The notes under the pieces: generated by a model
The model's database searches: none
Told to the model about the DNA's origin: nothing
Seen by the model: only the letters and a program-made list of their open reading frames with translations
Made by a program: the position numbers and the translations under genes
From: Pseudomonas sp.
Lineage (GTDB): Bacteria > Pseudomonadota > Gammaproteobacteria > Pseudomonadales > Pseudomonadaceae
Direction of reading: 5' to 3'
Assembly (NCBI RefSeq): GCF_028293835.1
Contig: NZ_JAQGNX010000068.1
Location: 1-35,574 of the forward strand
DNA length: 35,574 nucleotides
Shown: positions 7,860 to 18,200 of the stretch, piece after piece
How positions within the stretch are numbered: the stretch's first letter is position 1
Layout: the number at the start of each line of letters is the position of its first letter

Positions 7860-8678
7860 ATGACAATCGCACTGCAGGACATCGCTTGGCATCGCTCGGT
7901 CGCACAATTGATCGAAGCGCTGGACAAGCCGAATTTCTGGGCACAATTGGTGCGCCTTCTTGATCAGTACGTGAGTTTCGATAGCTGGGTCGCGCTGCAA
8001 TTCAGCGCTCGCCAGCGGCCACTGGTGTTCGCAGAATCCCACGCCGAAGACGGCACCCCCGACCAACTGTTCCAGGATTACCTCAAGGGCTTGTACCTGT
8101 TGGACCCGTTCTACATCGCCAGCCGAGAGCACTCGCAAACCGGCCTGTTCCGCCTGGCCGAAGTCGCCCCGGAACACTTCGAGCTGACCGAGTATTATCA
8201 GCGCTACTTCCGCCTGAACGTAGTGGCGGACGAGATTCAGTTCAATTGCCAACTCGATGCCGACCGCACGGTATGCCTGTCCCTGGGCTCGACCCAACGC
8301 TTCAGCACTGAACAAATCGCCTTGCTGTCGTTGATTCAACCGTGGGTGGTGGCGTTGCTGCGCCAGCGTATGCCGTTCGAGCTGCTTGACCCGTCGGAGC
8401 GACCTAGCGCCGTCCAGGCCCAGCCTTTGCAAGGTGGTATTGACTGGCGCAGCCAACTTGAAACCTCAGTCTTACAAAGTCGTGGTGCCCAATTGACGGC
8501 CCGTGAGCTGGACGTCGGTCGACTGATGCTCAGCGGTTGTTCCAGTAAAGAAATCGCCCGCAAACTGGATATTTCCGTCGAGACGGTGCGGGTGCACAGA
8601 AAACACATGTACAGCAAGCTCGGCATCAAATCGCAATCAGAGCTGTTCTCGATTTTTCTGCAGGCCCAAAGTGCCTGA
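7860..8678 (+). CDS. LuxR-type transcriptional regulator
   Basis: The 272-residue protein has a C-terminal LuxR/GerE helix-turn-helix at about 211-268 (LTARELDVGRLMLSGCSSKEI, then LDISVETVRVHRKHMYSKLGI). The N-terminal 190 residues are not a receiver domain and lack clear acyl-homoserine-lactone-binding hallmarks, so the signal is probably another small molecule. GGAGT lies directly upstream of the ATG. The 135-base divergent gap to the amidase gene, and the following same-strand glutamate synthase-like gene 123 bases downstream, suggest that it controls this nitrogen-acquisition set. Confidence 0.85.
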   Translation: MTIALQDIAWHRSVAQLIEALDKPNFWAQLVRLLDQYVSFDSWVALQFSARQRPLVFAESHAEDGTPDQLFQDYLKGLYLLDPFYIASREHSQTGLFRLAEVAPEHFELTEYYQRYFRLNVVADEIQFNCQLDADRTVCLSLGSTQRFSTEQIALLSLIQPWVVALLRQRMPFELLDPSERPSAVQAQPLQGGIDWRSQLETSVLQSRGAQLTARELDVGRLMLSGCSSKEIARKLDISVETVRVHRKHMYSKLGIKSQSELFSIFLQAQSA

Positions 8679-8801
8679 GCCAAAGGACGGTTGCAGCCCG
8701 GCCATGCGCGAGCGTGGAAGTGCAGGCACGCAGCCACCGATTTATAGGCGCGAGACAGCGCCAGCTTTTTAACTAACCGTCATCAGCCCCCAGGATTCCG
8801 T

Positions 8802-10412
8802 ATGAGCCTGTCTTTACTCAGTCGTTACGCGTTTTTTGTCCTTTGCGTGTTATTCACCCTCGTTAGCATCCCGTTCTGGCAGCATGAATGGCTTTGGCCC
8901 TTCACTTTGGTCGCCGGTGTACTCAGCCTGATCGGCATCGGCGATCTGTTGCAGACACCACACGCGGTGCGCCGCAACTACCCGATTCTGGGCAATATCC
9001 GTTACTTGGTTGAACGCATTCGCCCGGAAATCCGCCAGTATTTGTTGGAATCCGACAGCGACGCCCTGCCCTTCTCTCGCGCCCAGCGTTCGTTGGTGTA
9101 TTCCCGAGCGAAGAATGAATCGGCGGAGAAACCGTTCGGCACGCTGATCGACGTTTACCAAACAGGTTTTGAATTCATCAGCCATTCCATGCGTCCGGCG
9201 CCATTAAGCGATCCCACGGCGTTCAGGGTGATCGTCGGCGGCCCGCAATGCACTCAACCGTATTCGGCGTCGGTGTTTAATATCTCGGCCATGAGCTTCG
9301 GTTCGCTGAGCGCCAACGCCATCCGCGCGCTGAACCAGGGCGCCAAACTGGGTAACTTTTCCCACGACACGGGCGAAGGTAGCATCAGCCCGTATCACCG
9401 TGAGAATGGCGGTGATCTGACCTGGGAATTGGGCAGCGGCTACTTCGGCTGCCGCACCTCCGATGGTCGATTCGATCCTGAGCGCTTCAAGGTTCAGGCC
9501 ATGGACCCGCAAGTGCGGATGATCGAAATAAAAATGAGCCAAGGCGCCAAACCGGGCCACGGCGGCATTCTGCCCAAGGGCAAGGTGACCAAGGAAATCG
9601 CTGAAACACGCGGCATCATGATGGGCGAAGATTGTATTTCGCCGTCACGCCATAGCGCGTTTTCGACTCCCGTGGAGTTGATGCAATTCATCGCGCAACT
9701 GCGAGAACTGTCGGGCGGCAAGCCGGTGGGCTTTAAGTTCTGCCTTGGTCACCCATGGGAATTCATGGGCATTGCCAAGGCCATGCTGGAAACCGGTATT
9801 TACCCGGACTTCATCGTGGTGGATGGCACCGAAGGCGGCACTGGCGCGGCACCGGTCGAATTCACCGACCACATCGGCGTGCCGTTGCGCGAAGGCCTGC
9901 TGTTCGTGCACAACACCCTGGTTGGCCTGAACCTGCGGGACAAAATCAAACTCGGCGCCAGCGGCAAGATCGTCAGCGCGTTCGACATCGCCAGCATCCT
10001 GGCCATTGGCGCCGACTGGGCCAACGCGGCACGCGGTTTCATGTTCGCCATCGGTTGCATTCAGTCGCAAAGCTGCCACACCAACAAATGCCCCACCGGC
10101 GTCGCGACCCAAGACCCGCTGCGCCAACGCGCGCTGGTGGTTCCGGACAAGGCGCAACGGGTGTTCAACTTCCACCGCAGCACCTTGCATGCACTGGCGG
10201 AAATGCTCGCGGCAGCAGGTCTCGACCACCCTTCGCAGCTTGAAGCCAAACACCTGGTGCGTCGCATGTCCGCCACCGAGATCAAGCTGTTCTCGCAATC
10301 CCATGTGTTCCTCAAACCCGGCCAGTTGATCACCGGCGAAGTGGACGGCAGCTTCTACTCGAACATGTGGCAAATGGCCCGGGCCGACAGCTTTGAGCCG
10401 AACGAAATCTAG
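8802..10412 (+). CDS. FMN-binding glutamate synthase-family protein
   Basis: The 536-residue protein has two N-terminal hydrophobic segments (about 8-25 and 30-49), followed by the glutamate synthase central FMN barrel: FNISAMSFGSLS, GEGSISPYH, KMSQGAKPGHGG, the substrate and FMN loop VDGTEGGTGAAP, and the iron-sulfur motif with Cys419, Cys425 and Cys430 in CIQSQSCHTNKCPTG. It lacks the glutaminase domain of classical GltB, so it is a standalone, membrane-anchored relative of uncertain reaction. A role in ammonia or amine assimilation fits the amidase and permease nearby. Its TAG stop shares the bases CTAG with the stop of the convergent glycosyltransferase gene. Confidence 0.88.
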   Translation: MSLSLLSRYAFFVLCVLFTLVSIPFWQHEWLWPFTLVAGVLSLIGIGDLLQTPHAVRRNYPILGNIRYLVERIRPEIRQYLLESDSDALPFSRAQRSLVYSRAKNESAEKPFGTLIDVYQTGFEFISHSMRPAPLSDPTAFRVIVGGPQCTQPYSASVFNISAMSFGSLSANAIRALNQGAKLGNFSHDTGEGSISPYHRENGGDLTWELGSGYFGCRTSDGRFDPERFKVQAMDPQVRMIEIKMSQGAKPGHGGILPKGKVTKEIAETRGIMMGEDCISPSRHSAFSTPVELMQFIAQLRELSGGKPVGFKFCLGHPWEFMGIAKAMLETGIYPDFIVVDGTEGGTGAAPVEFTDHIGVPLREGLLFVHNTLVGLNLRDKIKLGASGKIVSAFDIASILAIGADWANAARGFMFAIGCIQSQSCHTNKCPTGVATQDPLRQRALVVPDKAQRVFNFHRSTLHALAEMLAAAGLDHPSQLEAKHLVRRMSATEIKLFSQSHVFLKPGQLITGEVDGSFYSNMWQMARADSFEPNEI

Positions 10413-11998
10413 CGCTGCCCGTGGGCCAGTGCCGTTGGAGCGAAGGTGAATAACCGTAGCTCCAACTGGCCAGTTTTCAGCAGGCTTTGGGCCAGCCAGC
10501 CTGCGGGAAAAGGTCCGGGCTGGCCGAACAGCGACGGCTCCGCGAGCCACCAGACGCGTTTGGTTCCCACTGGCAAATGAGCCAGCTCATCAAGGTAAAT
10601 GCTGTCCCAGTTCTGATGCAGCAAACTTAATGGCCCATAGGGATTGGAACGATACTTCGCGTTGTCGCTCAGGTGGGTGTCGTAGAGCATTGGCACGATG
10701 CCGGTGTGGTTGTAGTACACCGCGCTGAAGTACAACAGCTTGCCGTCGATAACAATTTGGTCAGCGCTTTCGGCGTGTACATTGATGTAGTGGCCGACTT
10801 CTGCAAACGGCTCGATAACGGCGTTTCGTGGATAATTCAAGTCCTCCTGCTGGCTGTAGTTGAACTTCAGCCCAAGGGCTTGCACGGCCAGAATGGCAAT
10901 GATTGCCATGACCGCGATGGTCGGACTAAGCGATTCCAACTTGAGCACCGCCACGGCCAGTATCATGGGTAGGCCGAGTGCCGCAAATACCACATAGCGT
11001 TCCATGAACGTGGGTATGGCAAGGGATACCAGCAGCAAGGCGACGATGGGAACAAAGGTATAGAGCCCCAGGAACAGATAAAACTTATAACGACTGCGAT
11101 CAAACAGTGTGACCCATCCCGCCAGCAACATAATCGCCAATGGCAACGCCCAGTAAATCGGCCAGAACAAGGTGTGGGCTTTCTTCAGGGTCATAAACGC
11201 CCACAGCGACGAGGGAAAGGTGTAAACCGTGGTTGCCAGTAGCCAGGAAATACTTCCCGCGTCTTCAACACTTTTGAAGTGAGTCATAACGTCGTACAGG
11301 CTAAACAGCCAAGGGATGTACAGCACGACGATTGCAATGTTGGCGGTCCACCAGGCGGGACGGGTGATATAGCGGTCTCCGGTTGAGCGATTAAAACTTA
11401 ATATCAACAGGTACAACCAATGGGCTAACACGCCGAGTATTGCGTAGTAATGGGTATAGACACTCGCGGCCACCAACACCGTATACACCGCCAGATAACG
11501 GTTGCGTGCGGGTTCTTTAATCCAGAGCACCAGCGCGATGGTTGCGCCAAGCAATAGCATTGCCAGCAGCGCATACATCCGAGCCTCTTGGCTAAAGCGT
11601 ATGGCCACAGGGAAAAACGCCAGAAATAATCCTGCCAACAGTGCGGCCCGGGACGAGGCGATCAAGCGCATCAGCCAGATCCCCAATGCCACCGAGGCGA
11701 CCCCTGCCACGGCGCTCAAAGAACGAACCGCAAAGACGCTGTCGCCGAAGATATCCATCCAGCCGTGCAGCAACAGGTAATACAACGGCGGATGGATATC
11801 ATGTCCCGTAAGAGACCAAATAAGCGCGGGAGGATAGGCGCTCAATATCACGCTGAAGGCTTCGTCATACCAGAGGTACGGGATCGTTATCCCGTAGAAG
11901 CGAGTGATCGTCGCCAGCGTCAGTATTAAGCAAACCCCAAGTCGGCTGATCAATATCGACTGCTCTCGGTTTTCCACTGGATAGATGTTCAGGTCCAT
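10409..11998 (-). CDS. GT39-family membrane glycosyltransferase (gtr cassette third gene)
   Basis: About 529 residues with roughly 11 membrane helices followed by a periplasmic C-terminal domain, as in GT-C enzymes of the PMT/ArnT/GtrC type. The first periplasmic loop has WYDEAFS, the acidic pair needed for catalysis, followed by HDIHPPLYY. It should transfer a sugar from undecaprenyl phosphate-sugar onto a periplasmic acceptor such as O-antigen. The ATG at 11998 follows GGAGGAG; a GTG at 12001 is the alternative. It lies downstream of gtrA-gtrB, which make and flip the lipid-linked sugar, but is separated from gtrB by 310 bases that hold a relic of another GT39 gene. The acceptor and sugar cannot be read from sequence. 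Confidence 0.85.
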   Translation of the reverse strand: MDLNIYPVENREQSILISRLGVCLILTLATITRFYGITIPYLWYDEAFSVILSAYPPALIWSLTGHDIHPPLYYLLLHGWMDIFGDSVFAVRSLSAVAGVASVALGIWLMRLIASSRAALLAGLFLAFFPVAIRFSQEARMYALLAMLLLGATIALVLWIKEPARNRYLAVYTVLVAASVYTHYYAILGVLAHWLYLLILSFNRSTGDRYITRPAWWTANIAIVVLYIPWLFSLYDVMTHFKSVEDAGSISWLLATTVYTFPSSLWAFMTLKKAHTLFWPIYWALPLAIMLLAGWVTLFDRSRYKFYLFLGLYTFVPIVALLLVSLAIPTFMERYVVFAALGLPMILAVAVLKLESLSPTIAVMAIIAILAVQALGLKFNYSQQEDLNYPRNAVIEPFAEVGHYINVHAESADQIVIDGKLLYFSAVYYNHTGIVPMLYDTHLSDNAKYRSNPYGPLSLLHQNWDSIYLDELAHLPVGTKRVWWLAEPSLFGQPGPFPAGWLAQSLLKTGQLELRLFTFAPTALAHGQR

Positions 11999-12027
11999 CA
12001 CTCCTCCGTGCGCATTGGTTTGTCAGG

Positions 12028-12246
12028 TCATTGAGTGGCTCGGTCAACGGCGTAAAGCCGCAGCTGTGTACTGCCAAGGGTTGGAACGATGAGTGCATGC
12101 CAGTCAGGAGGGACAGACACATAGGCTGTTGCACCTCGGCCGTATAATAGCCAGACCCGCTTGGCCTTGGCGTCGAGACTTGAACGTTGGTCCAAGTATC
12201 GGTAACAGCCAATACTCGCAAACGAACACCGCTCGGTTGGGTGCGC
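12028..12246 (-). pseudogene. Relic of the C-terminus of a second GT39 glycosyltransferase
   Basis: One minus-strand frame is open for about 72 codons, from an in-frame TAA at 12247 to TGA at 12028, with no plausible start. Its content (RYLDQRSSLDAKAKRVWLLY, then PPDWHAL and GSTQLRLYAVD) lines up with the C-terminus of the downstream enzyme (IYLDELAHL, TKRVWWL, PAGWLAQSL, GQLELRLFTF) in the same order and spacing. It therefore looks like the tail of a related gtr glycosyltransferase whose front has been lost. It fills most of the unusually large gap between gtrB and the current third gene. Confidence 0.6.
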
Positions 12247-12308
12247 TTACGGGTTTTTGCGGAAAAAAAAGCTCCATCACGCCCTCCGGCGGCTATGGCC
12301 CTGGTGAG

Positions 12309-13247
12309 CTAATGAGGAGCTTCATCGTGGCGCACGACATTTTTCACCACGTAACGCGGACGGTGTTTGGCCTCCATATAAATGCGCCCTATGTATTCGC
12401 CCAAAATGCCAATACCGATCAACTGCACGCCACCCAATAACAGGACGGCTGTGATTAATGAGGTATAGCCGGGCACGTCGTTACCGAAGAAGATTTTGTC
12501 GATCACTCTATAGGCCGCATACACCAACGAAAATAACGAGATGGCCCCGCCTATGTAGGTCCAGACCCTCAAGGGTACGGTGCTGAAAGAGGTGATGCCG
12601 TCCAGCGCCAGATTCCACAATTTCCAGCCATTAAACTTGGTATTACCCGCAGCGCGTGCGGCGCGGTCATATTCAACAATGACCGTTTTGAACCCCGCCC
12701 ACGACAGCACGCCTTTCATGAACAGTTGCTGTTCCGGCAAGGTTCTCACGACGTCCACCACCTTGCGGTCCATCAGGCGGAAGTCGCCGACGTTCTCCTC
12801 GATCTTGGTACTGGCGATGACATTAAGCACTTGATAAAACATCGAGGCCGCCTGCCGCTTTAGATAGCTGTCGGCAGAACGATCATGTCGCTTGGCCAAT
12901 ACCACGTCGGCACCGTTTTGCCATTCTCGGATCAGCATTGGCACCACGTTGATAGGGTCTTGCAGATCAACGTCCATGGGGATTATCGCTTCTCCACTGG
13001 CGTACTCAAGGCCGGCAAACAGCGCAGCCTCCTTGCCGAAGTTGCGCGAAAAGTCGACCAACAGCACGTTGTCGTCGGCCAAGGCCAGCGCTTGAGCAAA
13101 CTCTCCGGTGAGGTCGGAACTGCCGTCGTTAACGAAGACTATTTCAACCGTGTAGGCGGCTAACAAAGGCTCTTGGCGAACGGCCTGATAGAATAACGCG
13201 ATGGCCTGTTCTTCGTTGTATACAGGGACTATCAGCGAAATCTTCAA
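12309..13247 (-). CDS. gtrB: GtrB-like bactoprenol glucosyl transferase (GT2)
   Basis: The 312-residue GT-A glycosyltransferase begins [13 protein letters not shown], with the nucleotide-sugar residues VNDGSSD and the metal-binding stretch PMDVDLQDP, and ends with two membrane helices (about 225-250 and 265-290) and [15 protein letters not shown]. It belongs to the GtrB/YfdH/DPM1 group, which charges undecaprenyl phosphate with glucose or a similar sugar on the cytoplasmic face. It overlaps gtrA by the 4 nt ATGA. The sugar type is assumed from family members. Confidence 0.9.
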   Translation of the reverse strand: MKISLIVPVYNEEQAIALFYQAVRQEPLLAAYTVEIVFVNDGSSDLTGEFAQALALADDNVLLVDFSRNFGKEAALFAGLEYASGEAIIPMDVDLQDPINVVPMLIREWQNGADVVLAKRHDRSADSYLKRQAASMFYQVLNVIASTKIEENVGDFRLMDRKVVDVVRTLPEQQLFMKGVLSWAGFKTVIVEYDRAARAAGNTKFNGWKLWNLALDGITSFSTVPLRVWTYIGGAISLFSLVYAAYRVIDKIFFGNDVPGYTSLITAVLLLGGVQLIGIGILGEYIGRIYMEAKHRPRYVVKNVVRHDEAPH

Positions 13248-13618
13248 GAGCGGCTCTCCCGAAAAACGATACGTTTAGAGTAGAGGAAGCCACACGCCAG
13301 GCTAATCGCCGAGAACAGCACCCATGTGACTAACGGAGGGAAAAGATAGAGGTCTGCGAGGTGACCAATGGCCAGACTCAATAGCCCCATGAAGGCAACG
13401 AATCGCAGATAACGCGACCATGAGCGTTTGGCATTGAAGGTGTATCGGGAATTGGCATAGAAGGAAAACGACACGGCAACGCTGAAGCCACACAGGTTGC
13501 TGTATGCCTGACTGATGCCCAAGCCTACGTGGAAGGTCAGGAAAACTACCCCGTGGATAAGGGTGTTTATGGCTCCTATCACTACGTAACTAGCGAACTG
13601 TTTTTGTTGTGGTTTCAT
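13244..13618 (-). CDS. gtrA: GtrA-family flippase
   Basis: The 124-residue, four-helix membrane protein begins [19 protein letters not shown] and contains [20 protein letters not shown], the family signature, plus a final helix FLYSKRIVF. GtrA proteins are proposed to flip undecaprenyl-phosphate-glucose across the inner membrane for the periplasmic transferase. The ATG at 13618 gives the family-typical N-terminus; the open frame to 13660 adds 14 residues that look unrelated. It is the first gene of the gtrA-gtrB-GT39 set, with the promoter presumably in the 252-base gap to the divergent opgC. Confidence 0.88.
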   Translation of the reverse strand: MKPQQKQFASYVVIGAINTLIHGVVFLTFHVGLGISQAYSNLCGFSVAVSFSFYANSRYTFNAKRSWSRYLRFVAFMGLLSLAIGHLADLYLFPPLVTWVLFSAISLACGFLYSKRIVFRESRS

Positions 13619-13870
13619 GTTCGACCCGCAGCGTATCGCTAAGGGGCCCATCCAAAGCAAGGCAGCCGTAAGGACAGTGTAGAACGATAGTGTCGAAATT
13701 CACGGGAAAGGTTCCAGCCTGCCGACCGATCGTCCTTGATACATTCAGAAATACCCCTGTTTTGCATTCAGACGTCAATAAAGCGACCCTGCGCGCGGCC
13801 GATACGCGGCCTTGAACCTCCAAGACCCATCGCCCTCCTTTATTGAACACCCGCTCAAGAGTTCGCAGCC

Positions 13871-15013
13871 ATGACTAACGAACGCGATCTTCGCATCGAC
13901 TTCTTTCGAGGGCTGGCGCTGATCTTCATCTTTTGGGATCACGTGCCCAACAACCCGCTCGCCTACCTCACTGTGCGCAATGTCGGCTTCAGCGATGCCG
14001 CAGAAATCTTCGTCTTTCTCGCCGGCTATGCAGCGGTTTTGGCCTACGGACGAATCGCCCAACGCGACGGATTTGTCGTGGCCTGCATACGCATCTTGCG
14101 TAGGGTCTGGGTGCTTTACGTTGCGCATATCTTCTTGCTGACTTTGCTGATGGGCATTGTCTTCGTTGCTAACAACCACGTCGAAACCCGGGACATGGTT
14201 CAGGAAATGGGCCTGGATTATTTCGTGAGAAACCCGCAACAGGCATTGGCCGATGAGCTACTGCTGCGTTTCAAGCCCAACCTGACCGACCCGCTGCCGC
14301 TGTACATATTATTGCTACTGGCCCTGCCGTTGATTTTGCCGTGGCTGCTGCGTCGGACCGCATGGGCTGTCGGGCTATCTGTCGCGCTGTATTTGATGGT
14401 GCCTCTGTTTGGATGGAACCTGCCGGCATACGAAGGCGGCGTCTGGTACTTCAATCCGGTGGCCTGGCAGTTGCTGTTTGTCCTCGGCGGCGCTTGCGCA
14501 GTGCGGGGGCAACGTATGACGCTGGAAAAAGCCCGCCCGCTCAAACGGCAGCCTTTATTCATGCTGTCTGCGTTCTATCTTCTGTTAAGCGGGTCAATCG
14601 CCCTCTCGTGGCAATGGCCAGCGATTCAGGACGCAGTGATGCCGAAAATCATCGCCGATGTCCTGTACCCCATCAGCAAAACCGATCTGTCGCCCGTTCG
14701 CTTGCTGCATTTTTTGGCCTTGGCCTACTGCATCGCGAAACTGCTGCCCACCGCCACAGCATGGATGAACAGCTGGCCCGCACGGCAAACATCACGCATG
14801 GGCCGTTTCTCGCTGGAAGTTTTCTGCCTCGGCGTATTGCTCGCTCCCCTGGCCGACATGGCCAATGCACTGGCTGGTGACACATGGCCGATGCAAGTGT
14901 GCACAGCGTTGGTCGGGCTGGGATTGATGGTGCTGCTGGGGGGGTGGCTGGATTGGAACAAGCGGTTGGGGGCGTCGGCTCCGGTGGCGACTGTTTCGAA
15001 GGTTGGTATGTAA
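13871..15013 (+). CDS. opgC: OpgC-domain membrane protein (glucan/surface acyltransferase)
   Basis: The 380-residue protein has about ten hydrophobic helices and the OpgC opening RDLRIDFFRGLALIFIFWDH, followed by EIFVFLAGYAAVLAYG. In enterobacteria OpgC transfers succinyl groups to periplasmic glucans; Pseudomonas members of the family act on glucans or are less well defined. The N-terminal R-x-D-FFRGLAL and the DH pair are intact. It is divergent from gtrA and 244 bases upstream of a class A PBP gene on the same strand, giving a local theme of envelope modification. The symbol is given at family level only. Confidence 0.82.
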   Translation: MTNERDLRIDFFRGLALIFIFWDHVPNNPLAYLTVRNVGFSDAAEIFVFLAGYAAVLAYGRIAQRDGFVVACIRILRRVWVLYVAHIFLLTLLMGIVFVANNHVETRDMVQEMGLDYFVRNPQQALADELLLRFKPNLTDPLPLYILLLLALPLILPWLLRRTAWAVGLSVALYLMVPLFGWNLPAYEGGVWYFNPVAWQLLFVLGGACAVRGQRMTLEKARPLKRQPLFMLSAFYLLLSGSIALSWQWPAIQDAVMPKIIADVLYPISKTDLSPVRLLHFLALAYCIAKLLPTATAWMNSWPARQTSRMGRFSLEVFCLGVLLAPLADMANALAGDTWPMQVCTALVGLGLMVLLGGWLDWNKRLGASAPVATVSKVGM

Positions 15014-15257
15014 CGCCTGGTACCCGCAGGACACTGCCTCTGTCTTCGACGCCTGTGACGCAGGCTCAAATGAAACCTTGCCGCATCAGAAAAACCGGCT
15101 CTTTTACGCTATTGACCCTGCGGAGTGAAGGCACACTGATATCAAGCAAGTCAGCAAAACCCGCCTGGATTCAAAACGATACAAATTTTTCACCATTCGC
15201 CTTCAGCGTCTAAGCTTGTGTCAGGTGCGATTAACACGCTTAACCGGGCCAATCGAT

Positions 15258-18200
15258 ATGGGCGCTTTGTGGCATTCCGATTCGAAAAAGACTGTCGTTC
15301 CCGCTGACGGTCTTGATGACACTCCATTGCCGAAACCTCCACGTCGTAAACGCTATGGCTGGCGTCTGTTTTGGCTAGTGTCGGTCATCGGTTTGGTTGC
15401 GCTGGGCTTTGCTCTATCCGCCGAAATCCACAGTTCCAGGCTGCAAGCACGAGAGTTCAGCCGCTTCGGCAGCCAACTGGCCTATTCAATGCAAAGCGGC
15501 CCGAGCACTGCCATCGTCTATCCCGGCGATGGACCGTTCGATAAGCGCCTGGGATATTCGGCGCTGGGTGAGTTCCTGCCGCGCCTGCTTAAACGCGACT
15601 ACCTGATCACTCAGCAAGTGCGTTTTTCCCCCGATCTGCTCGGCTACAGTCAGCGCGGCTTTTTCGTGCCTTATCAGGAAAAGATTCAGGCAGGTTTGTC
15701 GATTACTGATTGCCAAGGATCGCCGCTCTATCAGTATGTTTATCCGCAGCAGCTCTATCCCGATTTCGCCAGCATTCCGCCACTGGTGGTGAACAGCCTG
15801 TTGTTTATCGAAAACCGCGACCTGCTCGACCCCAAACAACCGAAAGCAAACCCCGCAGTCGATTGGCCACGTTTTGCCAAAGCGGCAGCCTCCCAAGTAG
15901 CCAAAGTATTCTCGCTGGCCGGTCAATCCGCCGGCGGCAGTACGTTGGCCACGCAACTGGAGAAGTACCGTCACTCACCCGACGGTCTTACGCAATCGGG
16001 GGCAGAAAAACTGCGGCAGATGATTTCTGCCAGTGTTCGAGCCTATCAGACCGGGCAGGATACCCTGGACGCCCGACAACGCGTGGTCCGCGATTACCTC
16101 AATAGCGTGCCCTTGTCCGCGGTGCCAGGACATGGCGAAGTGCATGGCTTGGCCGAAGGGTTGCGAGTGTGGTACGGCGCGGATTTCGATGTGGTCAATC
16201 AGCAACTTCGTGCTACCGGCGCCAACCCGAGAAGCCTTGCCGAACGAGGTCTGGCCTTGCGCCAGGTATTGTCACTGGTGATCGCGCAACGTCGACCCTC
16301 GCATTACCTGTCTCGCGGCCGTGAGGAATTGGCCCAACTGACCGACAGCCATATCCGCCTGTTGGCGCAAAACCGGGTGATTGATCAAGCGCTGGCGAAT
16401 GCGGCGCTGGACAGTGTGGTGACGTACCGCGATTGGGCGCAGCAACCCACCATTCAAATGATCGAGACCGACAAAGGCATTAGTGTCGCCCGCAGCCGCT
16501 TGTCGGTGCTGCTCAATCGCCCGCTGTATGACCTCGACCGCCTGGACCTGTCGGCCACCAGCACGTTACAAAACAATCTGCAAACCAGTGTCAGCCAATA
16601 TCTGCAAGACCTGGCCGACCCCGCCGTTGCTGGCAAGCTCGGTTTGATCGGCGAACATTTACTGACCCCCACCAACACCGCACAGGTCCGGTACAGCTTC
16701 ACCCTCTTCGAACGCGGCCCTGACGGCTCGCGAGTGAGAGTCCAAACCGATAACACCGATCAGCCGTTCGACATCAACGAGGGTAGCAAGCTGGAGCTTG
16801 GTTCCACGGCAAAAATGCGCGTATTGACGACGTACCTGGAAATTATCTCCGAACTGCATCAGCGCTATGCCGGACAAAGCCCCTCGGAATTGAAGAAAGT
16901 TCCAGTAGAAGAGCCAGACCGACTCACGCGCTGGGCGGTGGATTACCTGGCGCAAAACAAAGACCAAAACCTGCCGAAGATGCTCGCCGCCGCGCTGGAC
17001 AGGCAATATTCCGCCAGCCCCTATGAAGGTTTTTTTACCGGCGGTGGCATGCATACCTTTCATAATTTCCGTAACGAAGACAACGGCCGCAGCCCCAGCC
17101 TGCGGGACGCTTTGCGCGAGTCGATCAACTTGCCATTCATCCGACTGATGCGTGATCTGGTGCGTTACAGCATCTACCAATCGCCCAACAGCAGCGCTCA
17201 GTTGCTCAAGGACGATGACTATCCGCAACGCCAGGAATACCTCAGCCAATTCGCCGACCGTGAAGGTAAGGTTTACTTGTTGCGATTCTGGAAGCGCTAC
17301 AAAGGCAAATCCACTCAAGAACGCTTGGATACCTTCCTCGACAGCATTCACCCCACCGCGATACGGATGGCCGCGGTGCACCGTTATTTGTTACCCGAGG
17401 CTGATCAGATCGCATTCAACGCGTTTGTTCGCGCGCACTTGGCCGAGAGCAAAGTCGCGACCGAGAAATTGACCGATAAACGGTTGGACGAGCTGTATCA
17501 AAACTACGGACCGGGCGCCTACGACCTGCCGGATCAGGGCTTTATCGCCAAGGTCCACCCGCTGGATTTGTGGCTGGTGGGCTACCTGCTGAAAAATCCC
17601 GATGCGCAGTTCAAAGAGGTGGTTGCCGCCAGCCAGATGGAACGCCAGGAGGTCTACAGCTGGCTGTTTAAAAGCCGTCACAAAAGCGCGCGGGATACGC
17701 GAATTCGGACCATGTTAGAGATCGAAGCCTTCACTGAGATCCACAAGCGCTGGCTGCGCGTGGGTTATCCGTTCGAATACCTGGTGCCCTCACTCGCCAC
17801 CGCCATCGGCAGCTCTGGGGACCGCCCGGCCGCACTGGCCGAGCTGATCGGGATTATTCAGAACGACGGTATCCGCTTGCCGGTATTGCGTATCGACAGC
17901 CTGCACTTTGCCGCCGGAACACCTTATGAAACCCGGCTGACCAACAATCCCGATTTGGGCAAGCGTGTGCTGCCGTCGGAAGTTGCGACAGCCATGCGTG
18001 AAGCGCTGTCGCAGGTGGTGGATGCGGGGACAGCGAAGCGGGTGCAGGGCATTTTCAAACTGGCCGATGGCAGTACGCTGGCCATGGGCGGCAAGACCGG
18101 CACCGGCGACAACCGCCTGGAGAGCATCGGCGCGCGCGGCAGAATCCTGGGCTCCAAGTCGATCAACCGCACCGCCACATTCGTGTTTTACATCGGCGAC

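Noticed and set aside
7725..8456. Upstream minus-strand extension of the amidase frame to 8456
   Set aside because: It runs antisense through the LuxR-type gene and has no family similarity; the ATG at 7724 has a good ribosome-binding site and the RamA-like N-terminus.
11865..12221. Minus-strand open frame of 118 codons over the gtr gap
   Set aside because: It overlaps the start of the GT39 gene in another frame and its product resembles nothing; the neighbouring frame 12028-12246 carries the GT39-like signal instead.
13590..13850. Minus-strand 86-codon frame before gtrA
   Set aside because: No ribosome-binding site or family resemblance; it overlaps the gtrA start out of frame and looks like chance.
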